Shown here: piece after piece, positions 25,216 through 33,623 of the stretch
Numbering within the stretch: position 1 is the stretch's first letter
How the letters are laid out: the number at the start of each line of letters is the position of its first letter
Assembly (NCBI GenBank): GCA_964640665.1
Contig: CAZXHT010000021.1
Span: 12,067-76,066 of the forward strand
Reading direction: 5' to 3'
Length of the DNA stretch: 64,000 nt
Source: DATKYQ01 sp964640665
GTDB taxonomy: Bacteria > Myxococcota > B64-G9
Notes under the pieces: model-generated
What the model was told of the DNA's origin: nothing
The model's database searches: none
What the model saw: only the letters and a program-made list of their open reading frames with translations
Program-made: the position numbers and the translations under genes

Positions 25216-25251
25216 CGCGCCTACACGATGCCATTAAATTTCAAGCTTTAG
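25216..25251 (+). pseudogene. Remnant of an AgmX/PglI-type C-terminus
   Basis: In phase, RAYTMPLNFKL-stop matches the end of the AgmX/PglI gene at 24096 (RNVTMPFNFKR-stop), with differences mostly at third codon positions. It overlaps the 3' end of the subtilase gene on the other strand exactly as the first copy overlaps the tail remnant. Confidence 0.4.
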
Positions 25252-27316
25252 TCACGACTCGTCCGCGTCGCAGGGCGCCCGCAAGCAGCGCCAAAAATAC
25301 CAGCAGCAACGGTTCGACAGGCGATGGAGCAGAGCCGCATGAGCAGCCCGTCTGGTTCTCCTGGCAACGGCTCTCGCCCGAGCAATGCATGCCGGCGGCG
25401 CAATCCGTGTCGGCATCACAGATTCCTACGTGCAGCGCCATGGCGACTGCCTCTAATGCGTCAACCTTACCGTAACCCCAACGGGCGTTCGGCAAGTTGC
25501 TGCCTGTGAACTCGTCTTGGCGGGCGGTGGCCGACAGGATCTTGGCTACCCCGTTCGGGTCGAGGGTCGGATCGGCCTCTAATAGCAAGGCTACTATCCC
25601 GGCCACGTGTGGACAGGCCATGCTGGTGCCGCGCATGGCTATGTGCCCGGCGTCTATAGTGGTGCCCGCCTCGAGCGAGGATGTATGGCAGCAAAGCGCC
25701 GCCACGATGTACTCCCCGGGCGCGGCCACCAGCGGCTTTACGCCTGTGGCTTCGGGATCGGCCGATGGGCCGCGCGAGGAGAAGAAAGAGATCTGGCCCG
25801 GGGCGATTTCGGGGTGCATGATCAGGGCGCCGTCTATGTCGGTCCAGTGTGAGCGGGTGGCGTAGGATGCAACGGCGATTATTTTGCGGGCGACCGCCGG
25901 CATGCCTATTGTCTTACTGTTGTCGCCGGGGATCAGGCCGTCGGCGTCGCTGTCCGAGAAGCGGGCCGGCGGGGTGAGAAAGCCCGAGGCCGCGCTCCAG
26001 GCGTCGAAGGCGCCTGTGCCCGAGGCCTTTATAAACCAGACGTAGTCTCCGGGGTTGCCGGCGTAGGTTTGCGCGTCGGGCTCGACCACGATGTCGAGCT
26101 GCAGCTTGCCGTTGCCGGGGTCGGGCGCTCCGGCCGGTTCGAAGTAGACCGTGCCGAGCTCCACGCTGCCGTCGGTGAACACAAACGATCTGCCGGCATC
26201 GAGCGCGCCGATAGCATCGCTATGGGCGACCTCGGTTCCGTTTTTCTGCACTCCGATCGAAAAGCGTAAATCTGAATTGGCAGCTTGCCAGATGGTGAAC
26301 AGCGCCGAGCCGACATCGAAGCCGTTGAAGACTTCGAAAAGCGTTTTGCCCACCGAGCCCGCCGGATCGTATCCCAGGTGAATCAGATCGGATCCCTCGT
26401 TGCCGGCCGCGGCCACGATGATCTTGCCGGGACCGGTCAGATCCGAAAGCGCCCGGGATTCGAGCGAGGATCCGTCGTGCGGCCCGTAGTGTCCGCCCAG
26501 GCTCAAGTTGATCACCATCGGCCGGTTGAGTTTTTCACTCTCGGCAAACAGCCAGGCGACCGATTCGATCAGCAGGCCGAAGTCTAACGAGGCCACGGCC
26601 ATGATGTTGGCCTCGGGAGCCATGCCGCGGTAGGTGTCCGACGAACTGGCCATGGTGGCGCTGACGTGGGTGCCGTGGCCGATGGCGTCGATGCTGTCGC
26701 AGGTGCCCTTGATGATGCGGCTGCGGTCGCACAGGGCGCCTGTGTCCTGGCCCTCGGGCGGATCGCCGCTGGCCGCGAACTGGTCCCAGATCTGCAGCAC
26801 CCGCCCGCGCCGGCCGCCGAAATCCTCGTGCTCGTAGTCGACCCCGGTGTCCACCAGGGCGGCGATTACGCCCTTGCCGGTAATCGGTAACGGCAGTCCT
26901 ACGCCTGGGCCTCTCTCGACCTGGTCTGCCCGCACGTCCGGGCGGCTGAGATCGAGAAGCAGCCGCCGGGGCGGCATGGCCTCAATGCGCTCGACCTCGG
27001 ATCTTCCGGCGATGCGCGAAAGCAGCGCAACTGGAGCCCGGACAGGAAGTATGTTGCCGACCGGTCGCCCGGTGTGGGCGCCTACGCCCGCCCTTCTTAC
27101 GGCCGCGGCCGTGGCGCCGGGATCGCGCGTCAGTACCAGCGCCGGGACGAGCGCCGGCGAGATCTCTCGATCTGAGATCTTGCCGGCAGCAGGCAGGAAG
27201 GCACCGACAAGGCGGCCGTCACGCCCGAGAAGTCTAAGGTAGGGGTTGAGTTTTTCGCCCGCCCGCGAGGCCGGTCCCGCGAGCATGAAGCACAACCCGA
27301 CAAGCAGCATGCGCAT
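25241..27316 (-). CDS. Secreted S8 subtilisin-like protease with MYXO-CTERM-like tail
   Basis: 691 aa from the ATG at 27316 (AGGAGG upstream). Signal peptide 1-20 (cleavage near ASRAG). The catalytic triad is complete: ALVDTGVDYEHED (Asp, about 155), GHGTHVSATMA (His, about 212), GTSMACPHVAGIVALLLE (Ser, about 562). A large insert (about 310-460) between His and Ser contains Gly/Asp-rich strands. After the protease domain come a Cys-rich hinge (CDADTDCAAGMHC, TGCSCGS), a hydrophobic stretch and RRGR, the layout of MYXO-CTERM sorting tails. It is thus expected to be exported, probably by Sec, and held or processed at the surface. The serpin at the left edge is a conceivable regulator of such a protease. 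Confidence 0.92.
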   Translation of the reverse strand: MRMLLVGLCFMLAGPASRAGEKLNPYLRLLGRDGRLVGAFLPAAGKISDREISPALVPALVLTRDPGATAAAVRRAGVGAHTGRPVGNILPVRAPVALLSRIAGRSEVERIEAMPPRRLLLDLSRPDVRADQVERGPGVGLPLPITGKGVIAALVDTGVDYEHEDFGGRRGRVLQIWDQFAASGDPPEGQDTGALCDRSRIIKGTCDSIDAIGHGTHVSATMASSSDTYRGMAPEANIMAVASLDFGLLIESVAWLFAESEKLNRPMVINLSLGGHYGPHDGSSLESRALSDLTGPGKIIVAAAGNEGSDLIHLGYDPAGSVGKTLFEVFNGFDVGSALFTIWQAANSDLRFSIGVQKNGTEVAHSDAIGALDAGRSFVFTDGSVELGTVYFEPAGAPDPGNGKLQLDIVVEPDAQTYAGNPGDYVWFIKASGTGAFDAWSAASGFLTPPARFSDSDADGLIPGDNSKTIGMPAVARKIIAVASYATRSHWTDIDGALIMHPEIAPGQISFFSSRGPSADPEATGVKPLVAAPGEYIVAALCCHTSSLEAGTTIDAGHIAMRGTSMACPHVAGIVALLLEADPTLDPNGVAKILSATARQDEFTGSNLPNARWGYGKVDALEAVAMALHVGICDADTDCAAGMHCSGESRCQENQTGCSCGSAPSPVEPLLLVFLALLAGALRRGRVVTKA

Positions 27317-27388
27317 CAACGCCTCCTGGTGTGAAGTGTTCGTATTGATTTAATGATGTATATTATCGGCGGGCAAAAAGAAAGGGAG

Positions 27389-27423
27389 TTGAAAAGTATG
27401 AATACATGTATTATAATTCATAC
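27389..27423 (+). promoter_or_regulatory. Promoter with nested palindromic operator for the toxin-antitoxin pair
   Basis: TTGAAA (27389-27394), 17 bases, TATAAT (27412-27417). GTATGAAT (27396-27403) and ATTCATAC (27416-27423) are perfect 8-bp arms, and AATACATGTATT (27401-27412) is a perfect palindrome inside. The repeats cover the spacer and -10 box, where an AbrB-type antitoxin would repress its own gene. Confidence 0.75.
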
Positions 27424-27438
27424 CTGAAGGAGAATACG

Positions 27439-27660
27439 ATGAAAGCCAAGGTAGCGGAGCGCGGCCAGGTTACCATTCCCAAGGCATTGAGAAAGAAGCT
27501 GGGAATCAGGCCTGGCACGGTACTGGAATTCAGCGATGAAGGCGGGCGGTTGGTCGCCACGAAGGAAGAAGCGGCAGACGCGTTGGACGCCGTGTACGGT
27601 GTTCTGGGCAGCGGCCGCAAAACGGACGACATCGTGGCCGGGCTGCGGGGCGAGGCATGA
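27439..27660 (+). CDS. AbrB/SpoVT-type antitoxin (VapB-like)
   Basis: 73 aa. The swapped-hairpin DNA-binding domain is typical: KAKVAERGQVTIPKALRKKL, then GIRPGTVLEFSDEGGRLVA. The C-terminal 30 residues would wrap the toxin (DDIVAGLRGEA). AAGGAG lies eight bases before the ATG at 27439; the frame upstream of it is promoter DNA. It overlaps the following toxin gene by four bases (ATGA), the usual arrangement of vapBC pairs. The partner toxin is broken, so this is now an orphan antitoxin that may still repress its promoter or neutralise other toxins. Confidence 0.9.
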   Translation: MKAKVAERGQVTIPKALRKKLGIRPGTVLEFSDEGGRLVATKEEAADALDAVYGVLGSGRKTDDIVAGLRGEA

Positions 27661-27892
27661 TAACGGCCGTCGACACCTGTATTCTCATAGATGTTCTTGA
27701 ACCTGATCCACGCCATGGACCGGCATCGCGCGATGCATTGCGCTCCTGCATGCGGCAGGGGGCGCTCGTATCGTGGCCGATTTCCTGATCGGCGGCCATG
27801 CGCTCGAGCAATGCGATCGCCTGCTGACCCGGGACCGTGGCTTCTATCGACGGTTCTTCAAAACGCTGAAACTTGTCATACCCGCTTCTTGA
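27657..27892 (+). pseudogene. VapC-type PIN-domain toxin, internal deletion and frame change
   Basis: The first frame reads MITAVDTCILIDVLEPDP (the PIN start with its first acidic residue) and stops after 43 residues at 27788. The C-terminal part resumes in another frame at about 27773 as VADFLIGGHALEQCDRLLTR, then DRGFYRRFF, the normal end of a VapC with its last aspartates, ending at 27892. About 60-70 middle residues are missing. It cannot make a working ribonuclease. Confidence 0.85.
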
Positions 27893-28040
27893 AGCCTTGC
27901 CACTCATGTTCGATTGCGAACAGACGTGCGCTTTCGCACGGATGTTCGTCTTGGGTCAATCGCCGGTTCACCTGAATAGGCGCAGTTTTCAAGCAGATCC
28001 GTAGCCGGGCGCCAGCGGCAGGAATCTTGCTTGCGAAACA

Positions 28041-28050
28041 GGGGGGGGGG
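28041..28050 (+). repeat. G10 homopolymer tract upstream of a surface lipoprotein gene
   Basis: Ten consecutive G bases end 23 bases before the ATG of the EGF lipoprotein. Such tracts slip easily; placed here it could alter promoter spacing or the leader. Confidence 0.6.
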
Positions 28051-28072
28051 AATTGAAATCCGGAGGCTTCCG

Positions 28073-30466
28073 ATGAACAGAACGGCTCTCTCTTTGTTTT
28101 CCTGGCTTTTCGCAGCCTTTTTGGCGCTTTCGGGATCTGCTTGCTCGAGCGGTTCGGGCGGCACCTTGCTGCCGGTCGGTTCGCCGTGCGCCTCGGACAC
28201 CGAGTGCGCCCGGCCCGGGACTCCGCAGTGCCTCACAGACGGTCTCTACCCGCTTGAAGCACTGGCCGGCTCTTCCAATCCGACCGCGCAAGGACTGGCC
28301 GGTATCGGGGTGCCTCTTCCGGGCGGCTACTGTTCGACTGTCCCGCCCTGCGTGACGAACGCGGACTGCGGCACTGGCGGAAGTTGCTTCTTTCCACTGT
28401 GCCACGTCGATCCCGACTACTTCAACACCCTGGTGGACGCCTTGGAGCTTTCGGCAACAGACGCCGCGGTCGTTGCGGGATTCATCGACTATGGCCGTTG
28501 CCTGCGCGCCTGCGTCACCGGCGCCGATTGCGGCCGGGACGGCTATGTCTGCGCGACGCCGATCGAAGATTTCCTGTCGCTGGTCGACGGGGCCGACATG
28601 GGCACCTTCTGCGTCGGCGAGCAGCCGGCCTCCTGCGATCCAAATCCCTGCCTGCACGGGAAATGCTCACTGGTCGATGGGGCCACAAGCTGCGAATGTG
28701 ATGCCGGCTGGGAGGGAGACCTGTGCGACAGCAACCATGACGACTGCGATCCCAACCCGTGCCAGAACGGCGGAAGCTGCACCGACGGCGTCGACTCGTA
28801 CACCTGCACCTGCCCCCAGGGATACAGCGGCTCGAACTGCGAGAACCAGGCTTCGGGTTGTGACGACAACCCGTGTCTCCACGGCAGCTGCTTAGACGGC
28901 GGGGCCGGAAGCTACACCTGTAGCTGCGATGCGGGCTGGGAAGGGGCGAACTGCGACACCGATGTTGCAGACTGCGCGGCCGATCCCTGTCTTCACGGTA
29001 CCTGCACCGAGGGAATGCCGGGCACGGGCGAGTTTTCATGCGCTTGCGATTCTGGCTGGCAGGGCACGTTGTGCGACGCAGACATTCCCGACTGCGCGGC
29101 CGATCCATGTGTCCATGGTACCTGCAGCGAGGGGACACCGGGTACGGGCGAGTATAGCTGCGCCTGCGAAGCCGGCTGGGAGGGCGACGACTGCACGACC
29201 AACCACGACGATTGCAACCCGAACCCATGCCAAAACGGCGGAAGCTGCGCCGACGGCGTCGACGGCTACATTTGCACATGCCAGGCGGGTTACACCGGGA
29301 CCAATTGTGAAAACACGGTCAGCGGCTGCGCCGACAATCCCTGCGTGCATGGAAGCTGCCAGGACACCGGGCCGGGAACCTATAGCTGCAGCTGCGATGC
29401 GGGCTGGGAAGGAGTAAACTGCGACACGGACGCACCCGATTGCGCGGCCGACCCGTGTGTGCACGGTACATGTAGCGAGGGAACTCCGGGCACGGGCGAG
29501 TTTTCCTGCGCCTGCGATGCGGGCTGGCAGGGGACTCTGTGCGACGCGGATTTTCCCGACTGCGCTGCCGACCCGTGTGTGCATGGTACATGCACTGAGG
29601 GCACGCCGGGCACGGGCGAGTTTTCATGCGCCTGTGACAGTGGCTGGGAAGGAACCCTGTGCGACGTGATGACGGATCTTTGCACGCCGAACCCCTGCCA
29701 AAACGGCGGCAGCTGCTCGATCAGCGCTCCGGGCGTATACGTCTGCGCCTGCGTCGGCGGCTACAGCGGGACGAACTGCGAGATCGCCCCGACAACCGAG
29801 TGCATTCTGACCTACGACCTGGTCGCCGGTAACGGAGACGACGGTAACAACTGGACCGGTTGCAACATCCGCATCCGGGACACTTTTTTGGGGATGGGAG
29901 ACGGCACACACGCCATCGGCCCGGGGCTTTTGAAGATTCGCGTTCCCAGCGACGGCGGTCAAAACCCGGCCGCAGGCCTGGCAGAGGTCCTCTATTACGA
30001 ACTGGCACAGGAGTTCACCACCGTGAGCGCCGGCACTACCATCATCACCGACGTGGACGGCTTCTCGCCCGTGCTCGGTCAAACCGACAACACCAGCGAG
30101 CTGTCCACGGGCAGCCTGACCCTGGGCGCCAGTCCCGAGGTTGCCTGGGATGCCTGCGACTATCCGCCCGGCTACAACAACACAGAGAATTCGTTTACGC
30201 CCGACGTTGTCGGCACGGGTCCGGGCTGTCTGGATCCTTACCGTAGCGTGGGCAACGTCAACTGCTCAGGGGCGTTCTGCGGTGCAGGGGGGTTGAACTC
30301 CGGCGACAACCCGCAGGACGAGACTTGGGAGCAGGCGCTTTCCACGCTGAGCTTCAGCTCCGATCTGACGAGCTTGAGCATGGATTTCATGCTGGTCCCC
30401 AACCGCTCGCCGAGTCGCACCTATATAAGCTGGGAAGGCATGTTGATCGATATCAGCTGTCAATAG
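28073..30466 (+). CDS. Lipoprotein with ten EGF-like repeats
   Basis: 797 aa from the ATG at 28073 (GGAGG eight bases upstream). Lipoprotein signal ending SGSAC, then a Cys-containing region to about residue 185. Ten EGF-like repeats follow (about 186-574), each with six cysteines: CxxxPCxxxxxC and CxCxxGWxGxxC. Repeats 2-5 and 6-9 are two copies of one four-EGF block; repeat 10 resembles repeats 2 and 6. The C-terminal 220 residues form an unrecognised, largely beta-sheet domain with a few cysteines (YDLVAGNGDDGNNWTG near its start, EGMLIDISC at its end). Bacterial EGF arrays are uncommon; an adhesive or cell-cell role at the surface is likely but unproven. Confidence 0.9.
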   Translation: MNRTALSLFSWLFAAFLALSGSACSSGSGGTLLPVGSPCASDTECARPGTPQCLTDGLYPLEALAGSSNPTAQGLAGIGVPLPGGYCSTVPPCVTNADCGTGGSCFFPLCHVDPDYFNTLVDALELSATDAAVVAGFIDYGRCLRACVTGADCGRDGYVCATPIEDFLSLVDGADMGTFCVGEQPASCDPNPCLHGKCSLVDGATSCECDAGWEGDLCDSNHDDCDPNPCQNGGSCTDGVDSYTCTCPQGYSGSNCENQASGCDDNPCLHGSCLDGGAGSYTCSCDAGWEGANCDTDVADCAADPCLHGTCTEGMPGTGEFSCACDSGWQGTLCDADIPDCAADPCVHGTCSEGTPGTGEYSCACEAGWEGDDCTTNHDDCNPNPCQNGGSCADGVDGYICTCQAGYTGTNCENTVSGCADNPCVHGSCQDTGPGTYSCSCDAGWEGVNCDTDAPDCAADPCVHGTCSEGTPGTGEFSCACDAGWQGTLCDADFPDCAADPCVHGTCTEGTPGTGEFSCACDSGWEGTLCDVMTDLCTPNPCQNGGSCSISAPGVYVCACVGGYSGTNCEIAPTTECILTYDLVAGNGDDGNNWTGCNIRIRDTFLGMGDGTHAIGPGLLKIRVPSDGGQNPAAGLAEVLYYELAQEFTTVSAGTTIITDVDGFSPVLGQTDNTSELSTGSLTLGASPEVAWDACDYPPGYNNTENSFTPDVVGTGPGCLDPYRSVGNVNCSGAFCGAGGLNSGDNPQDETWEQALSTLSFSSDLTSLSMDFMLVPNRSPSRTYISWEGMLIDISCQ
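28736..29671 (+). repeat. Two 468-bp tandem copies of a four-EGF block
   Basis: 28736-29203 and 29204-29671 are each 156 codons with matching cysteine spacing throughout. In both, the order is HDDC-QNGGSC, SGC-HGSC, DCAADPC-HGTC, DCAADPC-HGTC. The DNA copies have diverged, so the duplication is not recent. Confidence 0.85.
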
Positions 30467-30489
30467 CACGCAAAAAACACAAAAAGAAA

Positions 30490-30558
30490 GGGCGAGTGCG
30501 CGCTCGCCCAATCCCCTGGGAGCGGACCAGCGCGGGAGGAGGGACCCACGCTGGTCCG
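30490..30558. terminator. Two hairpins between convergent genes
   Basis: GGGCGAG/CTCGCCC (30490-30509) and the 10-bp stem CGGACCAGCG/CGCTGGTCCG (30523-30558). Neither is followed by a long T tract, but they sit between the convergent ends of the EGF gene and the outer-membrane protein gene, as a bidirectional terminator would. Confidence 0.45.
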
Positions 30559-30625
30559 ACTTATGACTACATCATACTACACTGTAGGATATGAGTCAAG
30601 AAAACAGCAAAGTTCTTTATTGTGG

Positions 30626-31270
30626 CTAGCTGCCGGCCTGGAAGTGGAAGGTCGTGGTTGCCAGTATCGAGGTAAACAGAGCGCTAGGCGAACTCGACAG
30701 GGAGTAGTCTTCGTCGCCCCAGTCCACCACCCAGCGGTTGTAGAAGGGCACGCTGAAGCGCAGTTGCACCCCGACCGAGAACCAGGGTGTGACATAGTAA
30801 CTGCCGGTCAGGCCGCATTCGAGCTCGCCGCCGTCCATGCCGCGGTTGAAGTTGCCGTCGGAGTGGCCGCCGCCGATGATGGAATAGCCGCCGCCCAGAA
30901 ATACGGTGGCGTCGTAGTCGCGCTCGGGCAACCAGAATTGCAATGGGTGCAAGTGAGCGACAACCGAGACGTGGCCCGAGCCGCCGATGTCGTCCCCGCT
31001 CAGGTTCCAGCCGTGGCCGGTGATTCCCATCTCGATCGATGCGTAGCCCTTGATGTTGTAGGCCATGCCGAAACGAATCGCCAAGCCGTCGTCGAGCGTT
31101 TCGGTCAGGCGCCGCCCGTCGTTGCGCTGGATTTCCCTAAGCGAAGAGTTCAGCGAGCTTTCGGACAGCGACCAGATCCCGCCGCCGATACCGATGCCGA
31201 CCGAAAAGCCCTCGCGGGCCGCGGCCGGGAGACAATAAATTAAAACAAGAACAGCAAGCGTTCTTTTCAT
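30626..31270 (-). CDS. Probable outer-membrane beta-barrel protein
   Basis: 214 aa with a cleavable signal peptide (LPAAAREG). The rest is alternating beta-strand sequence with aromatic girdles (GYASIEMGITGHGWNL, HVSVVAHLHPLQFWL, YYVTPWFSVGVQLRFSV) and ends ATTTFHFQAGS, which fits a small barrel of about eight strands, although the last residue is not aromatic. No specific family recognised. It begins four bases after the TPR gene stop, so both are in one operon. Confidence 0.7.
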   Translation of the reverse strand: MKRTLAVLVLIYCLPAAAREGFSVGIGIGGGIWSLSESSLNSSLREIQRNDGRRLTETLDDGLAIRFGMAYNIKGYASIEMGITGHGWNLSGDDIGGSGHVSVVAHLHPLQFWLPERDYDATVFLGGGYSIIGGGHSDGNFNRGMDGGELECGLTGSYYVTPWFSVGVQLRFSVPFYNRWVVDWGDEDYSLSSSPSALFTSILATTTFHFQAGS

Positions 31271-31273
31271 CGA

Positions 31274-33454
31274 CTAATGGTGCCGGCGCCTTTTTCGCCG
31301 CCGGCGTTTCTTCTTCTTCTTGGTCTTCTTCTCTTTCGCCAAGCGCTCAGCGGCCTCTTTCTCTACCTGCTCGAGCGTCTTGCCCTCGCGCAGCCCCTGA
31401 GCCTTGTAAAGGTAGATCTGCTCCTGTTTCTCTCCCTCGGGGCCGCCTAAGTACTTGAACACCTTGGCAATGTCTTCGTAGACCTTGGATACCTTGGGGC
31501 CCGGCTCGGCCGCTTTCTGCATCATCATGGCGCATTTGGCCAGCTTGTCGAGCGCGTTGTTGGGGTCTTCGCTGTCTAAGTAGATTAATCCCATCTGGCA
31601 ATAGACCTCGGCCCGTTCGCCGCCGGGCAGCATCAGGCTGTCCTCGAACGCTTGACGCGCCTCGTTGTAGAAGGAAAGCTTCTGCTCCTGCTTGTCCTTG
31701 GCGTCTCCCAGCTTTTCGGCCATTATCCGGTAGCAGACACCCTTGTAGTAACGCGCCTCGGGGCTAAGCTCGTCGACCTTGATCGCTTTTTCGAACTCGC
31801 TCATCGCGGCCTGCATGTCGTCCATGCGCATGTAAAGATCGCCGACTTTTATTTGGTAGGCCACGGTTGGCTTCAAGGCTCGCTCAAACTCTCTCAGCTT
31901 CTGGATTGCCTGAGTCTTTTCGCCGAGTACGAACTGACTCTCGGCGCGATCGAAGTAAACCTTGGGCAGACGCGGGTCGAGTTGCAAGGCCCGTGCAAAT
32001 TCGGCTTCGGCCTTGCTGCCGTCCTTGTTCAGACCGGCCAGGCGTCCGGCCAGGTCGTGAGCCTCGGCACTCTCGTCGTAGGCCGCGAGCGACTTCCTGA
32101 GCCAGGTGTTCGCGCCGGGGACGTCGTCCGTGGCCAGGGCATACTCGGCGCGCACCAGGTAGCGCAGCCCGTTCATGGGAGGCGAAAATTCGGAATCGGG
32201 GTGGCGCGAGGCATCCAGGAATTCGTCCAGCACCTTCTTGGTAAGCCCCAGATTCTTGCCGCGTTGAATGTAAGTATACGCCCGGCGCAGGTTCGAGAAC
32301 ATATGGGCCGGGTTCGTCCTTATAGCGTCCTTGAAGTAGCGCATGGCGCGCGGCAGGTTGCCCTCGCGCAGGTAAACATCGGCGAACAGGGCCTGGTAAT
32401 GCGGCGAATTACCCGAGAAGCGCGCCGCCCGGCTGTAATCTTCACGGGCCTCCTTGATCTTACCCTGCAGGAGGCGCGCCCTGGCGCGGACACCGAAGAC
32501 GCTGGCGTCGAGAAAGATGTCCCTTTTCTTGATGGCTCGATTGATAATCTCGGAAAGGAACTTGTCGGCCTTTTCGATCTCGCCCTTGTCGATCATGAGC
32601 AGGGCCTTGAGCGCGAAGCGCTCCGGGTTGGGCAACTCCTGGTCATTCATCCAGGCCAGCTGTTTTACGAGCTTGGGTTTGAGATCTTTCTGAGCATGGT
32701 TCTGCCACAGGTTGGCGCGAACCCCGGCCAGGCGCATGATCGTCTTGGGCTCGTCCTCGTCAAGCACGTAAGCCGCCTCGAGGTTACCTAAGGCCCGTTC
32801 GAGATCGCCGAAATTATCATGCGGTACCAGGGCGGAGGCCTGGTCGAGCTTGTCGCGGACTTGCACGCGGATGGCCACGTGGTGGTTGTACCAGATGGCC
32901 ACCACGACCACGACTGCGGCAACGGCCAGGAGCTGGGCCAAGGTGCGCCACAACGGTTTGGGCGGGTCCTGGACGGCGGGCTGGCGGCGAGGCAGCCATG
33001 CCTCCGACGGCAGGCCGTTCGACCCCTTGAGCGGCGGGATCTTCTCGTCCAGGGACTGCAAGAGCGCGCGGGTGTGCAAATCTCCGGGCACGATCTCCAG
33101 AGCGCGCATCAACTCGGAGATGGCCTTATGGTCTTGCCCGCGATCAAGGAAGATTTCACCCAGCGCGCGGTGTGCCACCGCCGAATCGGGAGTGGACTTG
33201 AGCACCTTCTTCAGGACGATCTCTGCTTTCGGATCGTCGTAGGCCTGGTAGTAGGACATCCCCAAGGCCAGCAACCCCGAAGGGGCGTTAGGGTTGCTCT
33301 TCAATCCGCGCTTGCAGGCCGCGATGGCCTGTTGGGGCAAGCTACGCTCGAGGTATGCCTTGGCAAGCGGTACGAAGTTGCCAGGATCTGCCTGAAAATC
33401 GGCCTCGAGTCTGTCGATGTCCACCCCGGGACCGCCACCTTTTGCTTCAGCCAT
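31274..33454 (-). CDS. Large TPR protein with one membrane helix
   Basis: 726 aa from the ATG at 33454, which has GGAGGTT upstream; an earlier start at 33520 would lie in the promoter. Residues 15-145 contain three to four TPRs (PLAKAYLERSLPQQAIAACK, YQAYDDPKAEIVLKKVLK). A membrane helix lies at about 168-193. The large second part is a run of further TPR units (RYFKDAIRTNPAHMFSNLRR and others) and ends in a very basic tail (KKTKKKKKRRRRKRRRHH). It is a scaffold protein spanning the inner membrane. Promoter elements back to back with those of the cyclase gene suggest joint control. Confidence 0.8.
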   Translation of the reverse strand: MAEAKGGGPGVDIDRLEADFQADPGNFVPLAKAYLERSLPQQAIAACKRGLKSNPNAPSGLLALGMSYYQAYDDPKAEIVLKKVLKSTPDSAVAHRALGEIFLDRGQDHKAISELMRALEIVPGDLHTRALLQSLDEKIPPLKGSNGLPSEAWLPRRQPAVQDPPKPLWRTLAQLLAVAAVVVVVAIWYNHHVAIRVQVRDKLDQASALVPHDNFGDLERALGNLEAAYVLDEDEPKTIMRLAGVRANLWQNHAQKDLKPKLVKQLAWMNDQELPNPERFALKALLMIDKGEIEKADKFLSEIINRAIKKRDIFLDASVFGVRARARLLQGKIKEAREDYSRAARFSGNSPHYQALFADVYLREGNLPRAMRYFKDAIRTNPAHMFSNLRRAYTYIQRGKNLGLTKKVLDEFLDASRHPDSEFSPPMNGLRYLVRAEYALATDDVPGANTWLRKSLAAYDESAEAHDLAGRLAGLNKDGSKAEAEFARALQLDPRLPKVYFDRAESQFVLGEKTQAIQKLREFERALKPTVAYQIKVGDLYMRMDDMQAAMSEFEKAIKVDELSPEARYYKGVCYRIMAEKLGDAKDKQEQKLSFYNEARQAFEDSLMLPGGERAEVYCQMGLIYLDSEDPNNALDKLAKCAMMMQKAAEPGPKVSKVYEDIAKVFKYLGGPEGEKQEQIYLYKAQGLREGKTLEQVEKEAAERLAKEKKTKKKKKRRRRKRRRHH

Positions 33455-33515
33455 CGCAACCTCCGGGCAAGGAGCCAAAAAGGTCATAAGATACGAGAAT
33501 TTTCCAGTCGGAACT

Positions 33516-33578
33516 TGCATAGCAGAGGCCCGAACCGGTTGTCAAGAGTTGACACGTACAGAAGGCCTGTCCTAACCT
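33516..33578. promoter_or_regulatory. Back-to-back divergent promoters with symmetric -35 boxes
   Basis: TGTCAAGAGTTGACA (33540-33554) is a perfect inverted repeat with a 3-base spacer and provides TTGACA in both directions. Leftward: TTGACA, 18 bases, TATGCA (complement of 33516-33521). Rightward: TTGACA (33549-33554), 18 bases, TAACCT (33573-33578), a weaker -10. Confidence 0.5.
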
Positions 33579-33623
33579 GCAAACTTACTCGTCTTCGAGG
33601 TCGGTGCGAAGGGGCCCCAAACA

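Noticed and set aside
28630..29790. Regular repeats that could suggest CRISPR
   Set aside because: They lie inside a coding frame, keep codon phase and encode EGF modules; there are no unique spacers.
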